A DNA stretch of 64,000 nucleotides from Streptomyces triticirhizae (GTDB lineage Bacteria > Actinomycetota > Actinomycetes > Streptomycetales > Streptomycetaceae). Position 1 is the stretch's first letter. Each line of letters starts with the position of its first letter. Where the stretch lies: contig NZ_RFFJ01000004.1 of the NCBI RefSeq assembly GCF_003696235.1, positions 37,281 through 101,280 on the forward strand, in the 5' to 3' direction. A program made the position numbers and the translations under genes. Under the pieces are notes generated by a model. That model worked only from the letters and a program-made list of their open reading frames with translations, did no database searches and had not been told where the DNA came from. Of the stretch, positions 52,235 to 61,210 are shown piece after piece.

Positions 52235-53238
52235 CGGGGCACCTCCTCGCTCGGGTCGCCCTGCCGTCCCGCCTCGCCGTCCCCCTCCTCCGAAGCCGCC
52301 TCGACCTCCTCGGCCGGGCGGCCGGTGAGGCTGAGGAACACCTCGTTGAGGCTGGCACCCCGCAGCGCCAGCTCGGTGACCCGCACATCGGCCTCGTCCA
52401 ACCGGCGAACCACCGCCGGCAGCACGGCCGGGTCCGTGATCGGAGCGGTGACCAGGGCCCCCTGCACCTCGGGCTCCACCCGCGCCAGCTCTCCCACGAT
52501 GCGACGCACCGTGGACAGCCGCTCCGCGTCCTCCGGCCTGACCGCGAGGGTGCTCCCGCCGGCCCTGGCCTTCAACTCCTGCGGGGTGCCGGTGGCGATC
52601 ACCCGCCCGTGGTCGATCACCACGATGTCGTCGGCCAACTCGTCCGCCTCGTCGAGGTACTGCGTGGTGAGCAGGACCGTGGTGCCGCCCGCGACCAGCT
52701 GTCTGGTCAGCTCCCACATCTCGGTGCGGGCGCGCGGGTCGAGACCCGTGGTGGGCTCGTCGAGGAAGAGGACCGGGGGCCTGCCCACCAGGCTGGCCGC
52801 CAGATCCAGCCGGCGCCGCATCCCTCCCGAGTAGGCGCCCACGGCCTGGTGGCCCGCGTCGGCGAGCCCGAACTGCTCCAGCAGCTCCTCGCCGCGCCGC
52901 CGCGCCTCACCCCTGGCCATGCCCAGCAACCGCCCGATCAGCAGCAGGTTCTCGATGCCGGTGAGCTGCTCGTCCACCGAGGCGTACTGCCCGGTCAGCC
53001 CGACCAGGCGGCGCACGCGGTGCGCGTCGGAGCAGACGTCGTAGCCGTGCACGCTGGCCCGCCCGGCGTCCGGCCGCAACAGGGTGGCCAGCACCCGCAC
53101 CACCGTGGTCTTGCCCGCCCCGTTGGGGCCGAGCAGGCCCAACACGCTGCCCTTCGCGGCCTGGACGTCCACGCCATCCAGCGCGGTGGTCCCGCCGAAG
53201 CGCTTGACCAGCCCCTCGGCCCAGATGGCGTGCTCCAT
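52231..53238 (-). CDS. ABC exporter ATP-binding protein (DrrA-like)
   Basis: ATPase of 335 residues. Walker A is GPNGAGKTT, the signature is YSGGMRRRLD, and Walker B is VLFLDEPTTGLDP. The C-terminal part (RVTELALRGASLNEVFLSLTG) matches the DrrA-specific extension needed for export. A short acidic tail follows. It forms a two-gene export operon with the DrrB-like permease. No resistance or biosynthetic gene is adjacent that would name the cargo. Confidence 0.93.
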   Translation of the reverse strand: MEHAIWAEGLVKRFGGTTALDGVDVQAAKGSVLGLLGPNGAGKTTVVRVLATLLRPDAGRASVHGYDVCSDAHRVRRLVGLTGQYASVDEQLTGIENLLLIGRLLGMARGEARRRGEELLEQFGLADAGHQAVGAYSGGMRRRLDLAASLVGRPPVLFLDEPTTGLDPRARTEMWELTRQLVAGGTTVLLTTQYLDEADELADDIVVIDHGRVIATGTPQELKARAGGSTLAVRPEDAERLSTVRRIVGELARVEPEVQGALVTAPITDPAVLPAVVRRLDEADVRVTELALRGASLNEVFLSLTGRPAEEVEAASEEGDGEAGRQGDPSEEVPR

Positions 53239-53299
53239 GCGCGCTCCTTCCGAGCACTTCCACTATGCAGTTGTTCTCGGAGCGGCCGCGACCGGAGGC

Positions 53300-53944
53300 T
53301 CAGAGGGTCGCGGCCGAGCGTATGCCGAGGAGGAGCAGCGCCACGGCGCTCGCTCTGGCGAGGAGACGGCGCGGCCCCGGCCCGGCGAGCAGCCGTCCCG
53401 CCCGGGTGAGCAGGGCCGTCCACAGCCCGAGCCAGCTGGCGACCAGCAGGGCGTGGACGCTGGCCAGCAGCAACAGCTGTCGTCCGAGGGGCCTGGCCGG
53501 ATCGAGGAACTGTGGCGCGAGGGTCAGATAGATCGCGGCCGCCTTGGGGTTGAGCACGTTGCCCAGCAGGGACTGCGCCCAGGCCGACGACGCCAGGCGC
53601 CCGCCGAGCCACCGCCCCGGCGGCGCGGAGGCGCCCCGCCGCCTCTCGCCGCGTGGTCCGGCGGAGCGCCAGGTCCAGACAGCGAGCCCGACCAGATAGG
53701 CGGCGCCCAACAGCCGGAGTGCGGTGAAGGCCAGCCCCGAGCCGGCGACCAGCGTGGAGAGCCCCGCCATGGCCATGGCGGCGTGCGCATAGAGCCCGCC
53801 GGCCGTGCCGAGGATGACCGGGAGAGCCCGCCGTCGCCCGGCGTCGGCGACATGCCGGACCAGCAGGGCCAGGCTGGCCCCAGGGGTGGCGACCAGGGGC
53901 AGCACCGCGAGCGCGAACCCGCCGGCCGCCGCCTGGGGCGTCAC
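53300..53944 (-). CDS. LysE/RhtB-family amino-acid exporter
   Basis: Membrane protein of 214 residues with about six helices. The N-terminal TPGASLALLVRHVADAGRRRALPVILGTAGGLYAH is the family signature region, and NVLNPKAAAIYLTLAPQFLDP is the second conserved segment. Members export Lys, Arg, homoserine, threonine or similar compounds. The GTG start overlaps the stop of the metallophosphoesterase gene by four bases, so the two are co-translated despite no obvious shared pathway. Confidence 0.9.
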   Translation of the reverse strand: MTPQAAAGGFALAVLPLVATPGASLALLVRHVADAGRRRALPVILGTAGGLYAHAAMAMAGLSTLVAGSGLAFTALRLLGAAYLVGLAVWTWRSAGPRGERRRGASAPPGRWLGGRLASSAWAQSLLGNVLNPKAAAIYLTLAPQFLDPARPLGRQLLLLASVHALLVASWLGLWTALLTRAGRLLAGPGPRRLLARASAVALLLLGIRSAATL

Positions 53945-54684
53945 GGCACCACCCGGAAGTGCGTCGTCAACCGGTGCTCCCGGTCCAGGAGATGGAAGGC
54001 CACTCCCGGGAGCGCGGAGCGGTCCGCGACCGAGGGCCCCTCCCACGGCATCCGCAGCGTCCAGGTGACGGCGGGGGCCACCAGCACCGGGATGCCCGCG
54101 AAGAAGGACGCGGCGGCCGTGTGGGCGTGGCCGGTCAACAGGGCCACGATCTGCGGGTGGGCGGCCAGCAGCTCCACCAGCCGCTGCCCGGTCTCCAGCC
54201 GCGAGGAGTCCGGGATCGGATGGCCCAGCTCCACGGGCGGCTGATGGAAGGCCAGCAGCGCCGGGACGTCAGGGCCGAGCGCGCCGAGCGTGGCCTCGAT
54301 CCACTCCAGCGTCTCGGGATCGAACCGGCCCTCGTCCCGCCCCGGGATGGTGGCGTCGCACATCAGCACGGCCGCGCCGCCGACCCGGTGCAGCTGGTTG
54401 ATCGGGCCGGTCTCGGGCGGCTCACCGAGCAGGACGTCGCGGTAGGTCGCGCGGTCGTCGTGGTTCCCCGGGCAGCACAGGACGGGGAAGGGGGCGGCCA
54501 GCAGCTTGGCTGCCTCGCGGTACTCCGACTCCGCCCCGTGGTCCGCGATGTCGCCGGTGACCAGGAGGGCGTCCGGCGGGCGAGGGAGCGCCCGCAGATG
54601 GTCCATGACGCGGGTGGTCCGCTCGGAGGCCCGGTCGGTGCCGTCCAGGTGAATGTCGCTGATCTGTGCCAGAAGCAGGGCCAT
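53941..54684 (-). CDS. Calcineurin-like metallophosphoesterase (CpdA-like)
   Basis: Two-metal phosphoesterase of 247 residues. All motifs are present: DIHL, GDIADHG, GNHDD, HQPP and GHAH. The pattern resembles cyclic-nucleotide phosphodiesterases of the Icc/CpdA group, but substrate is not provable. I chose the second possible start (ATG) with GGGAGG upstream. A perfect inverted repeat lies 24 bases before it. Confidence 0.92.
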   Translation of the reverse strand: MALLLAQISDIHLDGTDRASERTTRVMDHLRALPRPPDALLVTGDIADHGAESEYREAAKLLAAPFPVLCCPGNHDDRATYRDVLLGEPPETGPINQLHRVGGAAVLMCDATIPGRDEGRFDPETLEWIEATLGALGPDVPALLAFHQPPVELGHPIPDSSRLETGQRLVELLAAHPQIVALLTGHAHTAAASFFAGIPVLVAPAVTWTLRMPWEGPSVADRSALPGVAFHLLDREHRLTTHFRVVP

Positions 54685-54707
54685 GGCCCACACCCTCCCT
54701 TGAGTTC

Positions 54708-54736
54708 CTCACGGTAAATTCCCTCTTTACCGTGAG
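54708..54736. promoter_or_regulatory. Perfect 11-bp inverted repeat between metallophosphoesterase and CGNR genes
   Basis: CTCACGGTAAA and TTTACCGTGAG enclose TTCCCTC. The site is AT-rich and lies between divergent genes, 24 bases before the phosphoesterase start and about 130 before the CGNR start. The CGNR regulator is the likely binder and could control the phosphoesterase-LysE operon. Confidence 0.75.
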
Positions 54737-54864
54737 AACAATCTAGACTAGAGTCGTCACCGAGCGCAACCGTCAGGCGGCCGAGAATCACGGAACGTCA
54801 GCTGACCAGGGCGGAAGCGCCGGCAGGCCACTCGATCGAGGGAAGCGAAGGAGAGGCGGCGAGG

Positions 54865-55488
54865 ATGCGGCGGTTTCTGGCGGTGGAGTTCGCCACCACG
54901 ATCCGGCACGACGGGCACGGCGGGGTGACCGACGAGTTGGCCACCCCCGAGGCCCTCGCCGGATGGCTGGCGGAGCGGGCCGACCTCTTCTCCCCGCCGC
55001 TCGACGTCGAGGCGGCACACTGCGACGAGGCGTTGCTGGCCGAGGTGGTCGGGCTGCGCCAGGCGGTGCGCGCGCTCTTCGCGCGGGCCGTCCGCCCCGG
55101 CCCGCCCAGCCCGGCCGACGCGCATCGGCTGCTGCCGATGGAGGAGGCCATGGCCCGGCTCAACGCGGCGGTCGCCCGGGAGCCGATAACGCTCCGGCTG
55201 GAGTGGCCCGACGGGCAGCCGCCCAGCACCAGCCCGGAGTCGAGGACCGAGGACCAGCGGATCAGGCTCATCGCATCCCTGGCCAGATCCACGACGGCCT
55301 TTCTCACCGGCCCCTTCCGGGAGCGGCTGCGTGCCTGCACCGCGCCGCGCTGCGTGCGGTACTTCGTGCAGGGACACGGCCGCCAGGAGTGGTGCAAGCC
55401 CAGCTGCGCCAACCGCGCGCGGGCCGCGCGCTACTACGAGCGGCAGCGCTCGGTGCGCGCCGAGCGGGACGGGGCGGCGGACTCATGA
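54865..55488 (+). CDS. CGNR zinc-finger (ABATE-type) transcription regulator
   Basis: Protein of 207 residues. The N-terminal ~140 residues correspond to the ABATE region, predicted to sense a stress signal. The C-terminal zinc finger has CTAPRCVRYFV and EWCKPSCANRARAARYYER, with the CGNR motif reading CANR. Such proteins are widespread in actinobacteria and few are characterised. It is divergent from the metallophosphoesterase gene, with a perfect inverted repeat between them. Confidence 0.88.
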   Translation: MRRFLAVEFATTIRHDGHGGVTDELATPEALAGWLAERADLFSPPLDVEAAHCDEALLAEVVGLRQAVRALFARAVRPGPPSPADAHRLLPMEEAMARLNAAVAREPITLRLEWPDGQPPSTSPESRTEDQRIRLIASLARSTTAFLTGPFRERLRACTAPRCVRYFVQGHGRQEWCKPSCANRARAARYYERQRSVRAERDGAADS

Positions 55489-55573
55489 GGGCCTGCTCGC
55501 CGCGTCCGGGCCCGCCCGCCAGCATCCCCGCTCCCACCGCCAGGCCCCCGGCGGCGCTCCAGAAAAGAAGGAC

Positions 55574-55598
55574 GGCCACCGCGCCCCGCGCGATGGCC
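55574..55598. terminator. Terminator between CGNR and beta-galactosidase genes
   Basis: GGCCACCGCGC pairs with GCGCGATGGCC with one mismatch and a three-base loop, between two convergent genes. Confidence 0.6.
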
Positions 55599-55622
55599 GC
55601 CCCTGAGTGTCGGTCCTTCGGA

Positions 55623-57671
55623 TCAGTCGGCCCGCTGGTCGCGGCGCAGCACCGCGACGCCGCGCGGCGCGAGCAGCCCCGGCCGCTCCCCCGCCACGGG
55701 AGCCAGCGGCTCGCCCGCCAGCCCGGCGATGTCGACCGGCTCGTCCGTGCGGTTGACCAGGAACCAGTAGTCGCTCCCCGCGCCCGACCGCACCGTCAAC
55801 TCGACGCGCCCCCGGGCGGGTTCGGGCAGCTCACTGTCGACGCCGGCCGCCCCGAGCAGCCGGTCAAGCAGCGCCGGCAGCCCCTCGGTCCCCAGTCGGG
55901 TCGAGACATAGGCGGCGGAGCCCTCGCCCAGCGCCCTGCGCGTGATGGCAGGACCACCGGCCAGCTGGCCGTCCTCGTAGCGCGCCCACACCTCGACGTC
56001 CGGATCGGTCACGGCGATCCGATCCGTCCAGAGCGTGCCCACGGCCCCGTTGTCGAGGGTGACCGTCTGCTCGGGCAGCAGCGGGGCGAACTCCTCGATC
56101 CGGATGCCCAGCAGGTCGCGCAGCGCGCCGGGGTACCCCCCCAGCCAGGCGTGGTCGTTCTCGTCCACGACACCGGAGAAGTAGGTGGTGACCAGGTGCC
56201 CGCCCCGCTCGACGAACCGCGTCAGCTCCTTCGCCAGCGGCTGCGGCACCACGTGCAGGATCGGCGCCACCACCAGGTCGTAGGAGTCCAGGGAGGCCCC
56301 CGTGTGGATCACGTCGGCCCGCACCCCGAGCGCCAGGAAGGCGGAGTACCAGTCCAGTGCCTCCTGCCGGTAGTTCAGCAGCTCGGTGGGGTGGGAGTCC
56401 TGCTCGCTCGCCCACCACGACTCCCAGTCGAACAGGATCGCGGCCCGCGCCGGCTTCCGCTCGCTGCCCACGACCTCGGCCAACGAGCCCAGGCGCGCGC
56501 CCAGTTCGACCACCGAGCGGAAGACCTCGGAGTCGGCGCCGGCGTGCGGCACCATCGCCGAGTGGTACTTCTCTGCGCCCGCCGCCGACTGCCGCCACTG
56601 GAAGAAGCAGACGGCGTCCGCGCCGTGGGCCACGTGCAGCAGCGAGTCGCGGGCCAGTTCCCCGTCCCGCTTGGCGACGTTCACCGACTGCCAGTTGACG
56701 GCGCTGGTGGAGTGCTCCATCAGGAACCAGGGCCGCCCACCCGCGATGTTCCCCGTCAGGTTGGCGGAGAAGGACAGCTCGTCACGGGACTGCGCACCCG
56801 GGCGCACATAGTGGTCGTTGGAGACGAAGTCGATCTCACCGGCCCAGTCGGCGTAGTGCATCCCCTTCGTCTCGCCCATCACCATGAAGTTGGTGGTCAC
56901 GGGCACATCGGGGGTGACGCGCAGCAGCACGTCGCGCTCGGCGCGCAGGTAGTCCTTCAGCGCGTCCGAGGAGAAGCGCTTGAAGTCCAGCTGCTGGGTC
57001 GGGTTGGGGTGCGAGGCGGCCAGCCTCGGCGGCAGCACCTGGTCGAAGGCGCCGTACCGCTGGGACCAGAAGTCCGTTCCCCAGGCGGCGTTCAGGGCGT
57101 CGACGGTGCCGTAGCGGGCGCGCAGCCAGTCCCGGAAGGCCCGGGCCGCGTCCTCGGAGTAGTCGTAGACGTTGTGGCAGCCCAGCTCGTTGCTCACATG
57201 CCAGGCGGCCAACGCCGGGTGGTCGCGGTAGCGCTCGGCCATCGCCGTGGTCAGCCGGAGGGCGTGCTCCCGGAAGACCGGCGAGGTGGGCCGCCAGTGC
57301 TGCCTGGCGCCCGGCCAGACGGTCTCGCCCCGCTCGTTCACCGGCAGGATCTCCGGGTGCAGGGTGCTCAGCCAGGGCGGCGGGGAGGCGGTGGCCGTGG
57401 CCAGGTCAACGGCTATCCCGCCGCTGTGCAGCAGATCCATGGCCTCGTCAAGCCAGGCGAAGTCCCAGGCGTCGGGGGCCGGTTGGATGCGAGCCCAGGA
57501 GAAGATCGCGAGTGAGACGATGTTCACGCCCGCCTCGCGCATCAGGCGGATGTCCTCCTGCCACACCTCGCGCGGCCACTGCTCGGGGTTGTAGTCGGCG
57601 CCGTAGGCGAACCTGGGCCTTGACTCATCGGTCGGCCAGCGCAGCCAGCGCGGCGACGGGTCGCGGGTCAT
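55623..57671 (-). CDS. GH42 beta-galactosidase
   Basis: Cytoplasmic beta-galactosidase of 682 residues, normal for GH42. It opens with FAYGADYNPEQWPREVWQEDIRLMREAGVNIVSLAIFSWA. The acid/base is Glu162 in WHVSNELGCH and the nucleophile Glu319 in FLMEHSTSAVNWQ. The trimer-forming middle domain and a beta-rich C-terminus follow. No signal peptide is seen, so it would cleave galactosides after import by the adjacent ABC system, perhaps galacto-oligosaccharides from plant arabinogalactan or pectin. I chose the ATG with GAGGAG upstream; 71 bases separate it from the binding-protein gene. Confidence 0.93.
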   Translation of the reverse strand: MTRDPSPRWLRWPTDESRPRFAYGADYNPEQWPREVWQEDIRLMREAGVNIVSLAIFSWARIQPAPDAWDFAWLDEAMDLLHSGGIAVDLATATASPPPWLSTLHPEILPVNERGETVWPGARQHWRPTSPVFREHALRLTTAMAERYRDHPALAAWHVSNELGCHNVYDYSEDAARAFRDWLRARYGTVDALNAAWGTDFWSQRYGAFDQVLPPRLAASHPNPTQQLDFKRFSSDALKDYLRAERDVLLRVTPDVPVTTNFMVMGETKGMHYADWAGEIDFVSNDHYVRPGAQSRDELSFSANLTGNIAGGRPWFLMEHSTSAVNWQSVNVAKRDGELARDSLLHVAHGADAVCFFQWRQSAAGAEKYHSAMVPHAGADSEVFRSVVELGARLGSLAEVVGSERKPARAAILFDWESWWASEQDSHPTELLNYRQEALDWYSAFLALGVRADVIHTGASLDSYDLVVAPILHVVPQPLAKELTRFVERGGHLVTTYFSGVVDENDHAWLGGYPGALRDLLGIRIEEFAPLLPEQTVTLDNGAVGTLWTDRIAVTDPDVEVWARYEDGQLAGGPAITRRALGEGSAAYVSTRLGTEGLPALLDRLLGAAGVDSELPEPARGRVELTVRSGAGSDYWFLVNRTDEPVDIAGLAGEPLAPVAGERPGLLAPRGVAVLRRDQRAD

Positions 57672-57742
57672 CGTGCTCCTCGGGTGGTTCGAACGGCGCG
57701 GGGACGGTGGTGTCCCCGCGCCGTCAGGGGGTGCGACCTGGG

Positions 57743-59080
57743 TCAGTCGGTGATGGTGAAGCCCTGCTCCTCGCCGTAGCGGCGGGACGCGTCCTGCCAC
57801 TGGGCCAAGCCTTCGGCGAGCGTGGTGTTGGACACATAGGCCTTGCCCGCCGTGTCGTTGAAGATCGAGTTGGCGTACACCTGGAACGGCAGGTACGACC
57901 AGTCGTCGGCGACGTTGGCGGCGGACTCGGCGAACACCTCGTTGGCGCGCTGACCACCGAAGTACTCGAACTCGGTGCTGAGGAACTCCTCGGAGTTCAG
58001 GTCGGCGGTGGTGGCGGGGAAGGCGCCGTTCTCCAGTCGGGTCGCCACGCCGTCACCGGCGTTGGCGTACTGGAGGAAGCCGTAGGCGAGTTCCTTCTTG
58101 CTGCTGGCGTCGGGGATGGTCAGGGCGCTGCCGCCGTTCTCGGCGCTGGCCGGAGCGTTCTCGTCCCACTGGGGCAGCGGGGCGACCCGCCAGGAGCCGG
58201 CGCCGTCGGGCAGGCTGGACTCCAGGTTGGCCGGCATCCAGGCGCCGGTGGCCAGGCTGGCGATGGTGCCGTCGCCCATGCCCTGGAACCACTCGTCGCT
58301 CCAGGAGGTGATCGGCGCCAGCAGGTCCTCGTCGAGCATCTGCTGCCACAGGTCGATGAAGCGGGTGCTGCCCTCGTCCGAGAAGTCGATCCCGACCTCG
58401 GTGCCGTCCACCTGGTAGGGGCGGCCCCCGGCCTGCCAGATCATGCTGGTGGCGAAGCCACCGTCGCCGGTGTCGTTCGTCATGTAGGCGTTGGGGTTGG
58501 CCTCGTGGAGGTCGCGGGCGGCCTGGAGGTACTCGTCCCAGGTGGTGGGCACCTCGATGCCGTACTCGTCGAAGAGGTCCTTGTTGTAGTAGAGCGCCAT
58601 CGGACCGGAGTCCATCGGCAGGCCGTAGATGCCGTCGTTGGCCTGCACCGCGCTCCACGGGCCGGGCGAGTAGCTGTCGGCCAGCTCCCCGGCGCCGAAG
58701 CCGGACAGGTCCGTGATGGACTCGTTCAGGGAGAACTGCCCCATCGCGTAGTACTCGATCTGCGCCACGTCAGGGACGCCGGAGCCGGCCTGCATCGCGT
58801 TCTGGAGGGCGGTGTACTGGTCGTTGGCGGTGCCCGCGTTGACCAGGTTGACCTTCACGTTCGGATACTCGGCCTGGAAGTCCTCGACGACCTGGCCGAG
58901 GGTCGGCTCCCACGCCCAGACGGTGATCTCGCCACCCTCCTCCAGAGCCTGGGTCACCTCGTCGGCCGAGGCGCCGGCATCGCCGGAGCCCCCGTCGTCG
59001 GAGCCACATGCCGTCAGGCCCAGGGCCACCACGGTGGCCAGCCCGACTCCGCGCAGAGCGCGGCGCGCTGTCTTGGTCAT
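57743..59080 (-). CDS. Galactoside ABC importer binding lipoprotein
   Basis: Extracellular sugar-binding protein of 445 residues. The signal peptide ends in lipobox LTAC with Cys25, followed by an acidic Gly/Ser linker. The mature domain carries ITVWAWEPTLGQVVEDFQAEYPNVKVN and SGVPDVAQIEYYAMGQF, typical of family 1 oligosaccharide-binding proteins. The exact start is open: ATG at 59080, or GTG/TTG one or three codons earlier. Its position next to GH42 suggests galactosides as ligand. Genes run permeases first, then this protein, then GH42. Confidence 0.9.
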   Translation of the reverse strand: MTKTARRALRGVGLATVVALGLTACGSDDGGSGDAGASADEVTQALEEGGEITVWAWEPTLGQVVEDFQAEYPNVKVNLVNAGTANDQYTALQNAMQAGSGVPDVAQIEYYAMGQFSLNESITDLSGFGAGELADSYSPGPWSAVQANDGIYGLPMDSGPMALYYNKDLFDEYGIEVPTTWDEYLQAARDLHEANPNAYMTNDTGDGGFATSMIWQAGGRPYQVDGTEVGIDFSDEGSTRFIDLWQQMLDEDLLAPITSWSDEWFQGMGDGTIASLATGAWMPANLESSLPDGAGSWRVAPLPQWDENAPASAENGGSALTIPDASSKKELAYGFLQYANAGDGVATRLENGAFPATTADLNSEEFLSTEFEYFGGQRANEVFAESAANVADDWSYLPFQVYANSIFNDTAGKAYVSNTTLAEGLAQWQDASRRYGEEQGFTITD

Positions 59081-59161
59081 CACAGTCAACTCACTTCGCT
59101 GTCAGAACTGTTGTCAGGAGGAGGAAAGAGAAGAAGGAACGGATGGAGGGGCCGTGGCCGG

Positions 59162-60082
59162 TCACTCCTTGACGCTCCCGGCGGCCAGCCCCGACTGCCA
59201 GTAGCGCTGGAGCAGGAGGAAGGCGACGATCAGGGGAAGGATGGTGAGCAGCGAACCGGTGATCACCAGGTTGAAGATGGCCTCGCCGCCGGCCGTGGAG
59301 GCCTGGGCGTTCCAGGCGTTGAGGCCCAGGGTCAGCGGGTACCAGTCCGGGTCCTTGATCATGATCAGCGGCAGGAAGTAGTTGTTCCAGGTGGCGACCA
59401 TGGTGAACAGGAGCACCGTGACGATGCCCGGCGCCATCAGCGGGAGGCTCACCCGGAAGAAGGTGCGCAGCTCGCTGGCCCCGTCGATCCGCGCCGCCTC
59501 CAGCAGTTCGCCGGGGATCGCGTCCGCCGCGAAGACCCACATCAGATAGAGCCCGAACGGCGAGATCAGCGAGGGGATGATCACCGCCCAGGGCGTGTTG
59601 GTGAGGCCCATCTCGCTGAACATGAGGAACGTGGGCACCGCCAGCGCCGTCCCCGGCACGGCCACCGCGCCGATCACGACGGCGAACACGGCGCGCTTCC
59701 CCGGGAACTGGAACTTGGCGAGCGCGTAGCCGCCGAGGACCGCGAGGAAGGTCGCCCCACCGGCGCCCGCCACCACATAGAGCAGGGTGTTGAGCAGCCA
59801 GCGCACGAAGACGCCGTCGTCATAGGTGAGGGTGTCGGTGATGTTGCTCCACAGCGCGAAGTCGCTGTCGAACCACAGGCCGAAGGAGTCGAAGAGGCCG
59901 GGCTGGGTCTTGGTGGCGTTGATCGCCAGCCAGGCCAGCGGCACCAGTGAGTAGACGAGGACCAGCCCGGTGAGGACGGTCAGCAGGGTGCTGCGCCGAG
60001 GGTGGTTGACCGAGTGCGGCCGGCGGCGGCGCTGCCTGAGAGCAGGCCCCGGGCGCCGGGTGCGGGTCGTCGTGGCTGCCAT
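59162..60082 (-). CDS. Galactoside ABC importer permease, MalG type
   Basis: Permease of 306 residues with six helices. The N-terminus is basic (RTRRPGPALRQRRRR). The EAA loop is LLEAARIDGASELRTFFRVSLPLMAP and the final segment VAFLLLQRYWQSGLAAGSVKE is the conserved MalG-type C-terminus. It lies three bases after the other permease gene. Confidence 0.93.
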   Translation of the reverse strand: MAATTTRTRRPGPALRQRRRRPHSVNHPRRSTLLTVLTGLVLVYSLVPLAWLAINATKTQPGLFDSFGLWFDSDFALWSNITDTLTYDDGVFVRWLLNTLLYVVAGAGGATFLAVLGGYALAKFQFPGKRAVFAVVIGAVAVPGTALAVPTFLMFSEMGLTNTPWAVIIPSLISPFGLYLMWVFAADAIPGELLEAARIDGASELRTFFRVSLPLMAPGIVTVLLFTMVATWNNYFLPLIMIKDPDWYPLTLGLNAWNAQASTAGGEAIFNLVITGSLLTILPLIVAFLLLQRYWQSGLAAGSVKE

Positions 60083-60085
60083 CGG

Positions 60086-61018
60086 TCACGCTTCCTTTCG
60101 CATACCGCGGAGCTGCACGACATAGGCGACGACCATGGTCAGCAGGCCCATGAGGATGGCCACGGTGGCGGCGTAGTTGTGCTGCTGGCCGGAGAAGGAC
60201 AGCGAGTAGGTGAAGAGGTTGGGCGTGAAGTAGGTCGTGATCGCGTTCGGCGCCAGGTTCTGGAGGATGCTGGGCTCGTTGAACAGCTGGAAGCTTCCGA
60301 TGATCGAGAAGATCGTGGCGATCACCAGCGCGCCCCGGATGGCCGGCAGCTTGATCGCGGTGATCATCCGCAGCTGGCTGGCCCCGTCGATCTCGGCCGC
60401 CTCGTAGAGCGAGTGCGGGATCACCCGCAGCGCGGCATAGAAGATCAACATGTTGTAGCCGACGAACTCCCAGGTCACGATGTTGCCGATGGAGGCCAGC
60501 ACCAGGTCGGGAGAGAGCGGGTTGGGCAGCGAGACGTTGAACGTGTCGTTGATGTTGCCCACCAGGCCGAAGCGGCTGCCGTAGATGAATCCCCACATCA
60601 GGGTGGCCACGACGGCCGGCACCGCGTAGGGCATGAAGATCGCGATGCGGAAGAAGTTCTTGCCGTAGAGCCGGCCGCTGTCGATGGCCAGCGCGACCAG
60701 CAGCGCGATGCCCAGCATGATCGGCACCTGGATCACCAGGAAGAGGCTGACCCTCCCCAGCGCCTCCCAGAACTTCGGGTCGTCGAAGGCGCGTTGGTAG
60801 TTGTCCAGGCCCACGAAGGAGGTGCCGCCGACCATCTGCTCGCGGAAGAGGCTCAGATAGATCGAATAGGCGATGGGAGCGAGGAAGACCAACGCGAAGA
60901 CGACCATGAACGGAGCGATGAAGCCCCACCCGACCCAGGATCGGCGGCGCGTCGACCTCTTCCTGGGAGGTGGTGCGGCCGGGCGCCCCGCCATCGTGGG
61001 CGGTGACAACGTCGTCAT
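60086..61018 (-). CDS. Galactoside ABC importer permease, MalF type
   Basis: Permease of 310 residues with six helices. A Pro/Arg-rich N-terminus precedes WVGWGFIAPFMVVFALVFLAPIAYSIYLSL. The EAA loop is SLYEAAEIDGASQLRMITAIKLPAI. I chose the ATG with GAGG seven bases upstream; the longer open frame runs through the operator region. It is the first gene of the operon, which has no ATPase gene. In streptomycetes such importers typically share the MsiK ATPase encoded elsewhere. Confidence 0.92.
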   Translation of the reverse strand: MTTLSPPTMAGRPAAPPPRKRSTRRRSWVGWGFIAPFMVVFALVFLAPIAYSIYLSLFREQMVGGTSFVGLDNYQRAFDDPKFWEALGRVSLFLVIQVPIMLGIALLVALAIDSGRLYGKNFFRIAIFMPYAVPAVVATLMWGFIYGSRFGLVGNINDTFNVSLPNPLSPDLVLASIGNIVTWEFVGYNMLIFYAALRVIPHSLYEAAEIDGASQLRMITAIKLPAIRGALVIATIFSIIGSFQLFNEPSILQNLAPNAITTYFTPNLFTYSLSFSGQQHNYAATVAILMGLLTMVVAYVVQLRGMRKEA

Positions 61019-61044
61019 GGGATACCTCGCTGCTCTGACCCGAA

Positions 61045-61058
61045 TGTTCACGCAAACA
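61045..61058 (-). promoter_or_regulatory. LacI-family operator, importer-proximal
   Basis: TGTTCACGCAAACA is an imperfect copy (12 of 14) of the perfect palindrome 44 bp away. It lies 27 bases before the start codon of the first permease gene. Confidence 0.8.
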
Positions 61059-61088
61059 GGATCTTGCCGCCGAGGGCGCCCACCAGAG

Positions 61089-61102
61089 TGTTTACGTAAA
61101 CA
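61089..61102. promoter_or_regulatory. LacI-family operator, perfect palindrome TGTTTACGTAAACA
   Basis: A perfect 14-bp palindrome with a central CG lies between the divergent importer operon and the LacI gene. Its centre is 44 bp from the second site, about four helical turns, suiting cooperative or looped binding. A TACACT hexamer at 61120-61125 could be the -10 of the LacI gene promoter. Autoregulation plus control of the importer and GH42 is expected. Confidence 0.9.
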
Positions 61103-61210
61103 TTGATTGATGTGATGCTTACACTGCTCCCTGGGGAGCGTCAAGCGCCGGACGGCAGGACCGAGCGGTGACGAGCAGGCTCACAAGGCACAACGCGGGA
61201 GAGCGGACCG

